Source: UBA8914 sp034002905 (GTDB lineage Bacteria > Pseudomonadota > Alphaproteobacteria > UBA9219). Taken from it: a DNA stretch of 64,000 nucleotides. The notes beneath the pieces are model-generated. The model was not told the origin of the DNA, made no database searches, and saw only the letters and a list, made by a program, of their open reading frames with translations. The position numbers and the translations under genes were made by a program. Where the stretch lies: assembly GCA_034002905.1 (NCBI GenBank), contig JAVEZQ010000001.1, positions 308,605-372,604 on the forward strand. Reading direction: 5' to 3'. Positions 34,479 through 43,430 of this stretch are shown here, piece after piece (the first letter of the stretch is position 1; every line of letters begins with the position of its first letter).

Positions 34479-36113
34479 TCAACTCCGGCTCATTTCGCGG
34501 GTCTTGAGGAAACGCAGGTCGGGATTTTCCTCTTGGGCGCGGTTAAGGTGCCATGCATTGCGCGCAAGGAAGACGAGAGCGCCGTCATGATCCTCGGCGA
34601 GCGAGCCGCGATTATTGTCGATAAAGTTCTTGAGTGCGGCTTGATTATCGCTTTCGACCCAGCGGGCGGCGTCGATACCGGCGGTTTCAAAACGGGCGGG
34701 CAGACCGTACTCGGCCTTGATGCGTTCGGCCAGCACTTCGAACTGCAGCGGCCCGACGACGCCAACAATCCAATCCGCACCTGTCATTGGTTTAAAGACT
34801 TGGCTTGCGCCTTCTTCGGCGAAATGTTCGAGCGCGCGGCGGATATGTTTGACCTTCATCGGGTCTTCAATATGCACGCGTTGCAGAAGTTCCGGCGCAA
34901 AGCTCGGAACGCCAAGGAAGTTAATCGTCTCGCCTTCGGTGAGTGTATCGCCGATGCGCAGGCTACCATGATTGGGGATGCCCATAATGTCACCCGCATA
35001 GGCATCTTCGGCCAGCTCCCGATCGCGGGCGAGGAACAGGACAGCGTTATTTATGGCGATTTGTTTGCCACTGCGCGTATGAAACAGCTTCATCCCGCGC
35101 TTGAAATGGCCGGAGCAGAGGCGAACAAAAGCGATGCGGTCGCGGTGATTGGGATCCATATTCGCCTGCACCTTGAAAACAAAGCCCGTGACCTTGCTTT
35201 CCGTCGGATCGATGGTGCGGTTGTCGGCCTTCTGCGGGCGCGGCGAGGGGGCATAGTTGGCGAGTCCCATCAGCAATTCACGCACGCCGAAATTAAAGAC
35301 GGCACTGCCGAAGAAGATGGGGGTCAGATGTCCTTCAAGGTAAGATTGCAGGTTAAACGGTTTGCATAAACCGCGCACCATATCCACTTCCTCCCGCAGT
35401 TTGGCCGCTGTTTCAGCGCCGAGCAATTCATCCAGCTTGGGATCGGACAGTCCTTCACAGGCGATGCCTTCGGTCAGCTTATGTCGATCGGCCTTGTCGA
35501 GCAGGACAAGGCGGTCGCGGATCAGGTCATAACAACCCTTGAAATCCTGTCCCATGCCAATCGGCCAGCTGGCAGGCGTGACATCAAGCGCCAGCGTCTC
35601 TTCAATCTCGCTGATGAGGTCAAAGGGGTCGCGGGATTCGCGGTCCATCTTATTGACAAAGGTGATAATCGGTACATCACGCAGGCGGCAGACCTCAAAC
35701 AGTTTGCGCGTCTGGCTTTCAATACCCTTGGCACCGTCGATGACCATCACGGCGCTATCGACGGCGGTCAGGGTACGATAGGTGTCTTCGGAAAAGTCTT
35801 CATGCCCCGGTGTGTCGACGAGGTTAAAGCAACGGTCGGCATAATCAAAGCTCATGACCGAGGCGCTCACGGAAATTCCGCGGTCGCGTTCAATCTTCAT
35901 CCAGTCGGAGCGGGCACGGCGTTGCTCGCCACGTGCCTTGACGGCACCGGCCATCTGGATTGCGCCGCCGAACAGTAACAGCTTCTCAGTCAGCGTCGTC
36001 TTACCGGCGTCGGGATGCGCGATAATCGCAAAAGTCCGGCGTTGGTCGATGGGGGATGAAGGGTTCTTTTCGTTCATGAGCGGGGTGATAGCCTTTTTTG
36101 GCAGCTTTGTCAC
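34479..36113 (-). CDS. prfC: peptide chain release factor 3
   Basis: RF3 is the translational GTPase that recycles RF1/RF2 after termination. The 544-residue protein has the G1 loop AHPDAGKTTLTEKLLLFGG, the switch region RGISVSASVMSFDY, G3 VDTPGHEDFSEDTYRTL and G4 NKMDRE. Domain II and the RF3 C-terminal domain (VGVVGPLQFEVLAERIKAEY) follow. The ATG at 36113 has an AAAGG site close by; ATG 36077 is an alternative. A CtrA-type site lies 32 bp upstream, in the region shared with the divergent hybrid kinase gene. Confidence 0.95.
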   Translation of the reverse strand: MTKLPKKAITPLMNEKNPSSPIDQRRTFAIIAHPDAGKTTLTEKLLLFGGAIQMAGAVKARGEQRRARSDWMKIERDRGISVSASVMSFDYADRCFNLVDTPGHEDFSEDTYRTLTAVDSAVMVIDGAKGIESQTRKLFEVCRLRDVPIITFVNKMDRESRDPFDLISEIEETLALDVTPASWPIGMGQDFKGCYDLIRDRLVLLDKADRHKLTEGIACEGLSDPKLDELLGAETAAKLREEVDMVRGLCKPFNLQSYLEGHLTPIFFGSAVFNFGVRELLMGLANYAPSPRPQKADNRTIDPTESKVTGFVFKVQANMDPNHRDRIAFVRLCSGHFKRGMKLFHTRSGKQIAINNAVLFLARDRELAEDAYAGDIMGIPNHGSLRIGDTLTEGETINFLGVPSFAPELLQRVHIEDPMKVKHIRRALEHFAEEGASQVFKPMTGADWIVGVVGPLQFEVLAERIKAEYGLPARFETAGIDAARWVESDNQAALKNFIDNNRGSLAEDHDGALVFLARNAWHLNRAQEENPDLRFLKTREMSRS

Positions 36114-36144
36114 CTTTTACGTCGAGAAACAAAGGCATTATTGG

Positions 36145-36159
36145 TTAATGGTAATTTAA
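36145..36159. promoter_or_regulatory. CtrA-type binding site (TTAA-N7-TTAA)
   Basis: A perfect TTAA-TGGTAAT-TTAA match lies between divergent prfC (start 36113) and the hybrid kinase gene (start 36223). CtrA, the alphaproteobacterial cell-cycle regulator, binds this consensus. divK and pleD lie 2.5-4 kb away, which makes a functional site plausible. Chance occurrence in AT-rich intergenic DNA cannot be ruled out. Confidence 0.55.
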
Positions 36160-36222
36160 AGAATCATCATCCAGACTGATCGCGCCGTCGCTATCCACAG
36201 CTATAGAGTAAAGGGCGTTTGC

Positions 36223-38484
36223 GTGAAGAAACGGGGTCGGTTCATGGTCAAGTTCGCCGCCTTGCTGGGCGGGGGAATGATTTTGATCTTTGTCCTGACC
36301 TATTTGGGGGTTTCCCGCTGCCATTCTGTCATGGTGACCGAGCGTGAACGCGAAATCCGGTATGTTGTCGAGACGGCACTGAGCATTGCCTCGTTCTATG
36401 AACAAAAGGCCGAGCGTGGCGATATGCGTGTGCAAGATGCGCAAGAACAGGCCAAGGATGTTTTGCGCGCCATACGCTATGGTCGGGAGGGTTATGTCTC
36501 CGTTTATGCAAAGGATGGGCGACTGCTTGTTCACCCGATTTATAAGGAACAAGAGGGAAGGCCGCCGCTTGATGAAAAAGGCAAGGCCTATGTCGAAGGG
36601 TTGATTCGCACCGGTGAGGGGGAGCGCAAGGGAGCCTCTTATTTTCCTGAAGGGATGGATGAGAAGGATAAAGACTCCGTCAAGATGTCCTATGTTCGTG
36701 TCTTTAAACCGTGGGAGTGGGTCGTCACAACGGGAATAAAAATATCAAGGATCGAAGAAGACTATAACCAAAGGGCGTATCACTGGTTTTGGATATTGGT
36801 CCCGATCTATACGATTATTTTTATCCTTGGCCTCTTGCTGGTGCGCACGATTATCGGACCGGTTCGTCAGCTTGAATCTGCCAAGGCACAAGCCGAGGAG
36901 GCCTCCAAGGCCAAGAGAGATTTTCTTTCCAATATGAGTCATGAAATCCGCACGCCGCTAAACGGCCTGATGGGGATGCTAGCCCTTTTGCTTGGAACCA
37001 GGCTTTTGCCCCAGCAGAAGGAGTGGGCCAAGGTTGCCTATCAATCATCCGAGGAACTCCTCAATCTCATCAATGACATTCTTGATATATCCAAGATTGA
37101 ATCCGGTCACATGGAGCTTGAGTCCGTTCCCTTTGATTTGCAAACCACGGTCAAGACGGTCACCGATATTCTGTATTTCCGTGCGCATCACAAGGGTGTG
37201 GATATGCAAGTCGCCTTTCAAAGCGATCTGCCGCGTTTTGTTCTGGGTGATCCTGTTCGCCTGCGACAGATTCTTCTCAACCTTGTAGGTAATGCGGTCA
37301 AATTTACGTCGCAGGGCTACATCCTTATTTCAGTCGAAGGGGCTGAATTGCCGGAAGGCTACGAATTGAAGTTTGAAATCCGGGACACCGGCTGTGGGAT
37401 CCCGAACGAAAAACAGCATTACATATTCCAGAAATTTACGCAGGCAGAGGAGGCATCGACCCGTTTGAAGGGGGGCTCCGGTCTTGGTCTGGCAATTTGT
37501 ACCGAGCTTGTGCGTATGATGGGCGGTAAACTTGGTCTGCGCAGCGTGGTCGGACAGGGATCGACATTCTGGTTTACGGTTCGTCTGGGCAAAGCCGAGA
37601 ACCCGGCCACGGTTGTTCCCCTTGCATCCGATATGTCCGGCGGACGCGTTCTGGTTGATTGTCGCCAAGAAAATATGAAAAAGATATTGTGCGGTTACTT
37701 ATCCTCGTGGACGTATCAATGCACTGTGGCGGACGAGTCAAAGGGTTTACAATCGTCGTTACAACAGGCGGTAGCTCTGGGCCAGCCCTTTACGCTGGTC
37801 TGTCTCGATGTTGAGGGCTATGCCGACAATGCCAAGCATATCGAAAACCAGATCGAGGCGCTTGCCAACCTGTCGCCGACGACCCAGTTTATCCTGATCA
37901 CGCCGCCGGATCGCGTTTATTCGACGGAGGAAATCCACCTGCGTCGTAGTGTTGGCTTGCTCAGTAAACCGATATTCCCGCAAGAGCTGTTTGATGTCAT
38001 TGGCCTGCTCTATGAAGAGCGGCAAAAGGGCGGTCAAACGCCGTCTTTCCTCACACCGCATGAAGGCCCCTTTACGGTGCCGATTATCGAGCCGATTGCC
38101 AAAGATAAAGAGAGAGAACGCGTCGTCCTCGTGGCTGAAGATCAAAAGGTCAATCAAATGCTGATGAAAACAATGCTTCAGCAAATGGGTTGTGCGGTCG
38201 ATATCGCGTCCAACGGGATCGAGGCGGTTCGTATGGCCGCTGAAAAAGAATATGATGTGATCTTTATGGATGGCCATATGCCGGAGATGGATGGGCTTGA
38301 AGCGACTAAGCAAATTCGCGAGTTCGAGGCCCGTCTGCGTCGTCATACACCGATTGTGGCGCTCACCGCGGACGCCATGAAGGGTGATCGCGATATCTGC
38401 ATCGCGGCGGGGATGGATGATTATCTGCACAAGCCGGTCAAAGCCGCGCAGATCAAAGAGATGATCGATAAATACGCGGGATAG
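36223..38484 (+). CDS. Cache-domain hybrid sensor histidine kinase
   Basis: A 753-residue membrane sensor. Helices at ~12-30 and ~188-210 flank a periplasmic single-Cache domain (~35-185) with IRYGREGYVSVYAKDGRLLV and WEWVVTTGI, likely a small-molecule sensor. A HisKA domain with phospho-acceptor His240 (FLSNMSHEIRTPLNG) and HATPase motifs (LVGNAVKFTS, DTGCGIP, GGSGLGLAIC) follow. A receiver-like segment that looks degenerate (~475-600) precedes a complete C-terminal receiver (VVLVAEDQKVNQ, FMDGHMPEMDG, KPV). The start is GTG 36223 with an AAAGGG site; ATG 36244 is possible. A CtrA-type site lies upstream, and the divK-pleD cluster is its close neighbour. Confidence 0.9.
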   Translation: MKKRGRFMVKFAALLGGGMILIFVLTYLGVSRCHSVMVTEREREIRYVVETALSIASFYEQKAERGDMRVQDAQEQAKDVLRAIRYGREGYVSVYAKDGRLLVHPIYKEQEGRPPLDEKGKAYVEGLIRTGEGERKGASYFPEGMDEKDKDSVKMSYVRVFKPWEWVVTTGIKISRIEEDYNQRAYHWFWILVPIYTIIFILGLLLVRTIIGPVRQLESAKAQAEEASKAKRDFLSNMSHEIRTPLNGLMGMLALLLGTRLLPQQKEWAKVAYQSSEELLNLINDILDISKIESGHMELESVPFDLQTTVKTVTDILYFRAHHKGVDMQVAFQSDLPRFVLGDPVRLRQILLNLVGNAVKFTSQGYILISVEGAELPEGYELKFEIRDTGCGIPNEKQHYIFQKFTQAEEASTRLKGGSGLGLAICTELVRMMGGKLGLRSVVGQGSTFWFTVRLGKAENPATVVPLASDMSGGRVLVDCRQENMKKILCGYLSSWTYQCTVADESKGLQSSLQQAVALGQPFTLVCLDVEGYADNAKHIENQIEALANLSPTTQFILITPPDRVYSTEEIHLRRSVGLLSKPIFPQELFDVIGLLYEERQKGGQTPSFLTPHEGPFTVPIIEPIAKDKERERVVLVAEDQKVNQMLMKTMLQQMGCAVDIASNGIEAVRMAAEKEYDVIFMDGHMPEMDGLEATKQIREFEARLRRHTPIVALTADAMKGDRDICIAAGMDDYLHKPVKAAQIKEMIDKYAG

Positions 38485-38493
38485 CTTTGCTTG

Positions 38494-38808
38494 TTACGGA
38501 TCGATCTTGAGCGTATGGATCGGAACCTGACGAATGCGGCCTCTATGCGGGAACATATCTTCACGGCCAAAGGTATTGGACGTTTCGACGCGATGCAGCA
38601 TGTCGGGATGGCCGCTTTGCATGGGGGGATAGGTCTTGAACATATCCTGCCCGCGATAGCGATCAGAGGGAACGACAGGGCGGTCGTAAATCCATTGGCG
38701 GTCATAGAACATATCGTTTGACCATTGCTTGCCGTGCCGCGCTTGCGCAGGCGCACCGACACTCAGGATAGCTATAAGGATGAGTAGAAAGTGCCCAAAT
38801 CTTTTCAT
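38494..38808 (-). CDS. small secreted protein of unknown function, coupled to pleD
   Basis: A 104-residue protein with a signal peptide cleaved after APAQA (~residue 23). The mature part is rich in Tyr, Arg, Asp and Met, with recurring DMF motifs (NDMFYDRQW, QDMFKTYPP, EDMFPHRGR). No family is recognised. Its ATG overlaps the TGA of pleD (ATGA), and an AAGGGA site precedes it, so it is co-translated with pleD in a divK-pleD-orf unit. A function in the envelope tied to cyclic di-GMP control is only inferred from this coupling. Confidence 0.72.
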   Translation of the reverse strand: MKRFGHFLLILIAILSVGAPAQARHGKQWSNDMFYDRQWIYDRPVVPSDRYRGQDMFKTYPPMQSGHPDMLHRVETSNTFGREDMFPHRGRIRQVPIHTLKIDP

Positions 38809-40190
38809 GTAGTCCCTTGATCTTCACCGACGACCTTGTTTCGGCCTGTCTCTTTGGCACGATACAATACGGCGTCGCAACGATCAAGGAGTTGGGTAGG
38901 CGTGGTATCACTTTCATGGTTAAGAGAGGCTACCCCGAAGCTTGAGGTAACGGTTATCTTGGTGCTTTGATCCCCGACTAATACTGGTGTTTGCTCGAAA
39001 TTCTCGCGTAAACGCTCGGCAACATTAATGGCTGTGCGTAAATCGGTTTCGGGCATCACAATGGCGAATTCCTCGCCGCCCATGCGCACGACAAGGTCGG
39101 ATGGGCGCACATTAACCAAAACGCGGGCAAGGGTGTCTTTTAACACCATATCGCCGGCAGCATGGCCATAGGTGTCGTTGACGTTTTTAAAGTGGTCAAG
39201 GTCGATGTTGATAACGGACAAAGGTCGTTGTGTCATCTTGCAGCGGGCGAACAGCATCGGTAGATGCATGTCCATATAGCGGCGGTTATAGGCTCCGGTG
39301 AGCGGATCGACGAGCGCGAGCGCAAGGTTCTGCTCATAGTTCTGTCGCAAGCGGTCATAGTGATGTTTCTGCCGAAGCTGGGTCCGTGTGCGTGCCATCA
39401 GCTCGGAACTTTCGATAGGGCGCAGGATATAATCGTTGGCGCCAATATCCAAGGCACGCGAGATGTGCTCAAGATCTGTTTGTTCGCCGATCAGCAGGAT
39501 CGGGACATGACGCATGTCTTCGCGGGCGCGAAGCTGGGCGCAAAGATGAAGGCATCGCTCGATCCCGACATGAAGGCTGACGACAAAAAGGTCCCATTCA
39601 TTGGGTATCGAGACTTGGTCAATGACTTCCTGAAGGGTCTCTGTGTTTTGAACCTGAAGGCCCGCTTTTGTAAAATATCTTGTGAGTGTTTCGCAGTCAA
39701 AAGCATCGCTTTCCAGTAAAAGGATATTGCCCTTGTTTTCATCAAAGGCTGTTTCCGGGGTGGAAGGGAGAGAAAACTGCGCCGCTGTGGCTTCGCGCAA
39801 GCGCCATTCATCCATGATGCGCTTGAGCCGCAGCAGAGAGCGCACACGCGCGAAAAGCGCGGTGTCGTTGATCGGTTTGGTCAGAAAGTCGTCAGCGCCG
39901 CATTCAAGGCCGCGCACGCGATCCTGCACGTCTGACAGGGCGGTGACCATCACAATGGGAATGTGAACGGTGACCGGATCGTTTTTCAAAATCGTGCAGA
40001 CTTCAAACCCGTCCATCTCCGGCATCATGACGTCGAGCAGGATCAGGTCGGGCACTTCTTTTTTGGCGATAGCAATCGCATCTGGCCCGTTTTCAGACGT
40101 GAGGACAGTGTAATAGTCCTTTGCAAGCTTGGCTGCGAGCAGCTTGACGTTAATTTTATTATCATCGACAACAAGGATTCGTGCGGACAT
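38805..40190 (-). CDS. pleD: response regulator diguanylate cyclase PleD
   Basis: PleD makes cyclic di-GMP when phosphorylated and directs polar development in alphaproteobacteria. The 461 residues show receiver 1 (ILVVDDNKIN, phospho-acceptor Asp53, TKPI), a degenerate receiver 2 (~155-270), and a GGDEF domain with GGEEF at 371-375. The inhibitory I-site RxxD (RPSD, 362-365) lies five residues upstream at its normal place, so product feedback should work. It follows divK by 15 bp on the same strand. Confidence 0.95.
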   Translation of the reverse strand: MSARILVVDDNKINVKLLAAKLAKDYYTVLTSENGPDAIAIAKKEVPDLILLDVMMPEMDGFEVCTILKNDPVTVHIPIVMVTALSDVQDRVRGLECGADDFLTKPINDTALFARVRSLLRLKRIMDEWRLREATAAQFSLPSTPETAFDENKGNILLLESDAFDCETLTRYFTKAGLQVQNTETLQEVIDQVSIPNEWDLFVVSLHVGIERCLHLCAQLRAREDMRHVPILLIGEQTDLEHISRALDIGANDYILRPIESSELMARTRTQLRQKHHYDRLRQNYEQNLALALVDPLTGAYNRRYMDMHLPMLFARCKMTQRPLSVINIDLDHFKNVNDTYGHAAGDMVLKDTLARVLVNVRPSDLVVRMGGEEFAIVMPETDLRTAINVAERLRENFEQTPVLVGDQSTKITVTSSFGVASLNHESDTTPTQLLDRCDAVLYRAKETGRNKVVGEDQGTT

Positions 40191-40205
40191 GCGTGGACGG
40201 CCTTT

Positions 40206-40601
40206 TTACGTGTTGGAACTATCAGACCGGATAAACTGTTTCACGGTCGAAAGAAAGGTCGAAACGGAAATCGGTTTGGAGAGATAGCCTTCACAGCCTC
40301 CCGCACGGATCTTTTCCTCATCACCCTTCATGGCAAAAGCGGTAAGGGCCACGACAGGAATGTTCCGGAGTTCAGGATCATTCTTGAGCCATTGGGTGAT
40401 TTCAATACCTGAGACTTCGGGGAGCTGGATATCCATCAGGATCAGGTCGGGATGCTCGGCCCGCGCAAGGTCAAGAACCTCCATACCGTCAGCCGTATGT
40501 ACGGTCCGGTAGCCGTTTGCTTCCAAAAGGTCACGGAACAGCTTTTTGTTGAGTTCGTTGTCCTCGACGATGAGGACGCATTTTCCGGATGAGGCCGTCA
40601 T
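40206..40601 (-). CDS. divK: single-domain response regulator DivK
   Basis: DivK is the essential single-receiver regulator that links the DivJ/PleC kinases to CtrA and PleD. The 131-residue protein has VLIVEDNELNKKLF, phospho-acceptor Asp57 in LILMDIQLPEVSG, ALTAFAMKGDE and LSKPIS, all typical of DivK. It heads the divK-pleD-orf transcript. A near-match to a CtrA site (TTAA-N7-TTGA, 40613-40627) lies just upstream of the start. Confidence 0.95.
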   Translation of the reverse strand: MTASSGKCVLIVEDNELNKKLFRDLLEANGYRTVHTADGMEVLDLARAEHPDLILMDIQLPEVSGIEITQWLKNDPELRNIPVVALTAFAMKGDEEKIRAGGCEGYLSKPISVSTFLSTVKQFIRSDSSNT

Positions 40602-40612
40602 ATAGGTCTTGA

Positions 40613-40627
40613 TTAAGAGAGGGTTGA
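40613..40627. promoter_or_regulatory. imperfect CtrA-type site upstream of divK
   Basis: TTAA-GAGAGGG-TTGA, one mismatch from the TTAA-N7-TTAA consensus, centred about 20 bp upstream of the divK start codon. CtrA control of divK is known in Caulobacter; here the site is a weak candidate. Confidence 0.3.
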
Positions 40628-40693
40628 TTGAAATCGATTGACGGTTCAGGATACCGCCAAACCCTTAGCATCCTCTTAAAAGGTAAAGGGGAA

Positions 40694-41884
40694 ATGGCGG
40701 GTAACCTGCCAAAATATAATGAAAATCTTCACCTTTTTTTTACCAAAGGCTGGCCTTCTGTCGCCATGGCAAGCAAATCCAAAAAGACAAAGAAGAAAAA
40801 AAACCTTAAACTAAAGGGTTTAAGACGCCTTCTTGTCCCCATTTTGGTTGCGGGAATTGCGTTTGGCGCCCTTTGGCAGTTCGGCGGGCTGCGGTTGCCT
40901 TCGGGGATGGATCATTTGCCCGCAAAGGCCAAGGTTCAGGTCAAGATCAATCTGCCGCCGTTGCCACAGTGGCCGGCTACCATCGTAACGCATGCGGATA
41001 AAGAGCCGCCTCCTGTCAAAGAGACAAAGTTGTCTCCCGCAGAACCGCCCTTGCGCGATATTGCGCGTGAAGCGGAAGAGGCGGAGGTATCCGATACGAC
41101 TCAGATTTGGGATCGCGCGAGCCATGGGCCACAGGCTTATCAAATGGAGGAGGCTTTGCCCAAGCCTGCTCCAGAGCATAAAGTGTTTCAAGAAAGCGAA
41201 AAGATTGAGCCGCCCGTTGCTACGGGGCCGGCACGCATCGCTTTGATCATTGATGATATGGGACTCAGCGGCCCCCTGTCGGCACAGGCGGTGCGCTTAC
41301 CCGCGCCGGTTACACTGGCCTATCTTCCCTATGCGCCGCATTTGCAAGATCAGGTCAATCATGCGCGGACAGCAGGTCACACTATTATGTTGCATATGCC
41401 GATGCAGCCGCGTGGAAACGAGAATCCGGGGCCTTTGGCCTTGCGTAATGGGCAGGAGCCCGATGAATGGGTGCGAATGCTGGACGAGGCGCTTTCCCGC
41501 ATGGAGGGGATTGCGGGTGTCAATAACCATATGGGTAGCGCCTTTACCGAGAATCGGGCCGGCATGGCCTATGTGGCCCACGCTCTTAAGGCGCGGGGGC
41601 TCTTTTTTGTGGATTCGCGCACGAGCGGCAAGTCCGTGGCCGGTGACGTGATGGATGAGGCTGGTGTTCCGTTGGCCGAAAGAGATATCTTTCTGGATCA
41701 TACAATTAGCGATCAAGCCATCCGTGCGGCGCTGGTTCAGGCTGAAAATCTGGCACGGCGCAAGGGTTTTGCCGTGGTCATCGGGCACCCCCATTCCCAG
41801 ACGCTTCGTGTCCTGCATGCCTGGTTGCCGCAAGCCCAGAAGCGGGGGGTCACGTTGGTCCCGGTTGAGACGGTTGTGGAATGA
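40694..41884 (+). CDS. divergent polysaccharide deacetylase family protein
   Basis: A membrane-anchored member of the divergent polysaccharide deacetylase (YibQ/DUF610) family. A Lys-rich N terminus (SKKTKKKKNLKLKGLRR) precedes one membrane helix, then a Pro-rich linker and the catalytic-like domain (~195-395). That domain contains RIALIIDDMGLSG, VTLAYLPYAPHLQDQVNHAR, ITMLHMPMQPRG-type sequence, GVNNHMGSAFT and a final VIGHPHSQTL. The Asp-Asp and His residues are present, as in polysaccharide deacetylases. Start 40694 has a purine-rich site directly before it; ATG 40766 is an alternative. The family is tied to cell-envelope maintenance, but its substrate is unproven. Confidence 0.88.
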   Translation: MAGNLPKYNENLHLFFTKGWPSVAMASKSKKTKKKKNLKLKGLRRLLVPILVAGIAFGALWQFGGLRLPSGMDHLPAKAKVQVKINLPPLPQWPATIVTHADKEPPPVKETKLSPAEPPLRDIAREAEEAEVSDTTQIWDRASHGPQAYQMEEALPKPAPEHKVFQESEKIEPPVATGPARIALIIDDMGLSGPLSAQAVRLPAPVTLAYLPYAPHLQDQVNHARTAGHTIMLHMPMQPRGNENPGPLALRNGQEPDEWVRMLDEALSRMEGIAGVNNHMGSAFTENRAGMAYVAHALKARGLFFVDSRTSGKSVAGDVMDEAGVPLAERDIFLDHTISDQAIRAALVQAENLARRKGFAVVIGHPHSQTLRVLHAWLPQAQKRGVTLVPVETVVE

Positions 41885-42012
41885 AGCGGATAAGATACGG
41901 CCAAGCGGCCCTTGCAAGCGGGCGGATAGGTCGTCATAGTAGCGTGGCGCGGTTTAGCCTGATTCCACTTTGTGAGGGCTGGGTGCGGCGTGGTCATTTG
42001 AGGGAAAAGCAC

Positions 42013-43368
42013 ATGATGGGATATGTCATGACAGTGTATAGCCGCCTTTTCAAAATGGTGATGGTCCTCCTCCTTGCTGTTGCAGGGTTTGGGTTGGGGA
42101 GTGCCTTCTTCGCCACGCACGAAGCTTTGGCCGCGCCGACGCCAACGGAACTCCCGACAGCGGCGGGCTCGCCGATTGCGGGGATTAATTTCGATGATCG
42201 TCCTTTTATCCTTCCCTCCCAACGTAATTTCCAGATGGCGATGATCACGGCCAGTAGTGAATTGGGGCGCAGTTGTGGGCGTATGGAATCTTATGGCTGG
42301 CGTTTGGACAAGGCCGAGCAAACACGGGTCAATCTGATTTTTAACAATACGGTCGACCGTTTGCGGGCGCAGGGCTTTGCGGTTGAGTCCAAGGCCCCGC
42401 AATCTGTTTCCCCCGATATCACGCTGTTCACGGCGGATCGCGCCGACAAGCATCTGATCTTTTTGTGGTCGGCGGGCGATGTCGGCCTTGTGATGGTGAT
42501 GTGCGAGACATCGGCACCTCTATCGCCGATCGCAAGCCCTTATGCGAAAGCGAAGGAGGCCGAACCGGCTTATTTCGGACAGGATTCGCTCAAGACAGCG
42601 CAGACGGTGCGTGCGGGGCTGGCGGCTTCTGCTGCCGCGCGTGAAAAAGCGATAAATCCTCCATCGTCTTTACCCACGTCTCCGCGAACCGAGCGTCCTG
42701 TGGACGAGGCGTTTACGCCACAAGGTAAATGGACAGGCTCTTATACCTGTTCACAGGGAACAACCGGTGCGACGCTTACGATTAAATCCTTGAAGGGCGA
42801 AAAGTTTGATGGCGAGTTTTCCTTCTATCCGACTTCACGCAATCCTCTTGTTCCCAAGGGGCGCTACAGGGTTTTCGGTGAATATGATAAAGAGACGCAG
42901 CGTATCCTGATCAATCCGGGTCAGTGGATTGACCGACCCAAGGGTTTTTACAACACGATCATGATCGGCAGTTTTGACTCGGTTGCCAAGACGTTCAGCG
43001 GTTTCTTCCAAGGCATCACGGGATGCACGAGCTTTGAGGCTTCCTTCCAGGAAGGCACAGCGCCTGCCGTGAAGGAAAAGGCGAAGCCCTCTAAAAAGAA
43101 AGTGACGAAAAAGAAGGTTTCCAAGAAGAAAGAGACAGTGAAGCCAAAGGCTGAAAAAGTTGATGCTCCCAAGCCTGAGGCTAAGGCTTCTGACAAGCCT
43201 GTCGAGGAAAAGGTCGAGCCAACGTCTCTGCCAGTGATTGATGAGCCAGCGCCAACCATTCCTGATGTTGCACCAGAGGCTAAATCGGAAAACAAGACAC
43301 CTGCGGCGCCCGCCAATCCTGCTACGCCAGAACCAGCCGCAGACGGCATTGTGATCGACCCTCTTTAG
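42013..43368 (+). CDS. secreted protein of unknown function with Lys/Pro/Ala-rich tail
   Basis: A 451-residue protein that I do not recognise. A signal peptide (~1-38, ending ATHEALAA) is followed by a globular region (~40-190), a linker and a beta-rich domain (~215-335, GKWTGSYTCSQGTTGATLTI through FFQGITGCTSFE). The C-terminal ~110 residues are low-complexity, rich in Lys, Pro, Glu and Ala, with a strongly basic run near the start. Cys pairs in both globular parts could form disulfides. The ATG at 42013 has an AGGGAA site. The basic tail could bind nucleic acid or anionic polymers, but that is speculation. Confidence 0.75.
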   Translation: MMGYVMTVYSRLFKMVMVLLLAVAGFGLGSAFFATHEALAAPTPTELPTAAGSPIAGINFDDRPFILPSQRNFQMAMITASSELGRSCGRMESYGWRLDKAEQTRVNLIFNNTVDRLRAQGFAVESKAPQSVSPDITLFTADRADKHLIFLWSAGDVGLVMVMCETSAPLSPIASPYAKAKEAEPAYFGQDSLKTAQTVRAGLAASAAAREKAINPPSSLPTSPRTERPVDEAFTPQGKWTGSYTCSQGTTGATLTIKSLKGEKFDGEFSFYPTSRNPLVPKGRYRVFGEYDKETQRILINPGQWIDRPKGFYNTIMIGSFDSVAKTFSGFFQGITGCTSFEASFQEGTAPAVKEKAKPSKKKVTKKKVSKKKETVKPKAEKVDAPKPEAKASDKPVEEKVEPTSLPVIDEPAPTIPDVAPEAKSENKTPAAPANPATPEPAADGIVIDPL

Positions 43369-43373
43369 TGGAC

Positions 43374-43403
43374 AAAAAAAGCGGGAGGATAAAACTCTCG
43401 CTT
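43374..43403 (-). terminator. rho-independent terminator for the small minus-strand gene 43431-43715
   Basis: On the minus strand an 8-bp stem (AGCGAGAG / CTCCCGCT with one G-U pair) and 7-base loop are followed directly by seven T. It lies 28 bp after the minus-strand gene's stop. On the plus strand no T tract follows, so orientation is clear. Confidence 0.82.
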
Positions 43404-43430
43404 AATCCTGACAGGGGTGACGTGCTGAAA

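Noticed and set aside
34404..35369. Long plus-strand open frame of 321 codons opposite prfC
   Set aside because: It lies wholly on the antisense strand of the clear RF3 gene, with no recognisable domain or ribosome-binding site.
36190..36200. CTATCCACA resembling a DnaA box
   Set aside because: A single imperfect match without a cluster of boxes or an AT-rich unwinding region, so no origin is claimed.
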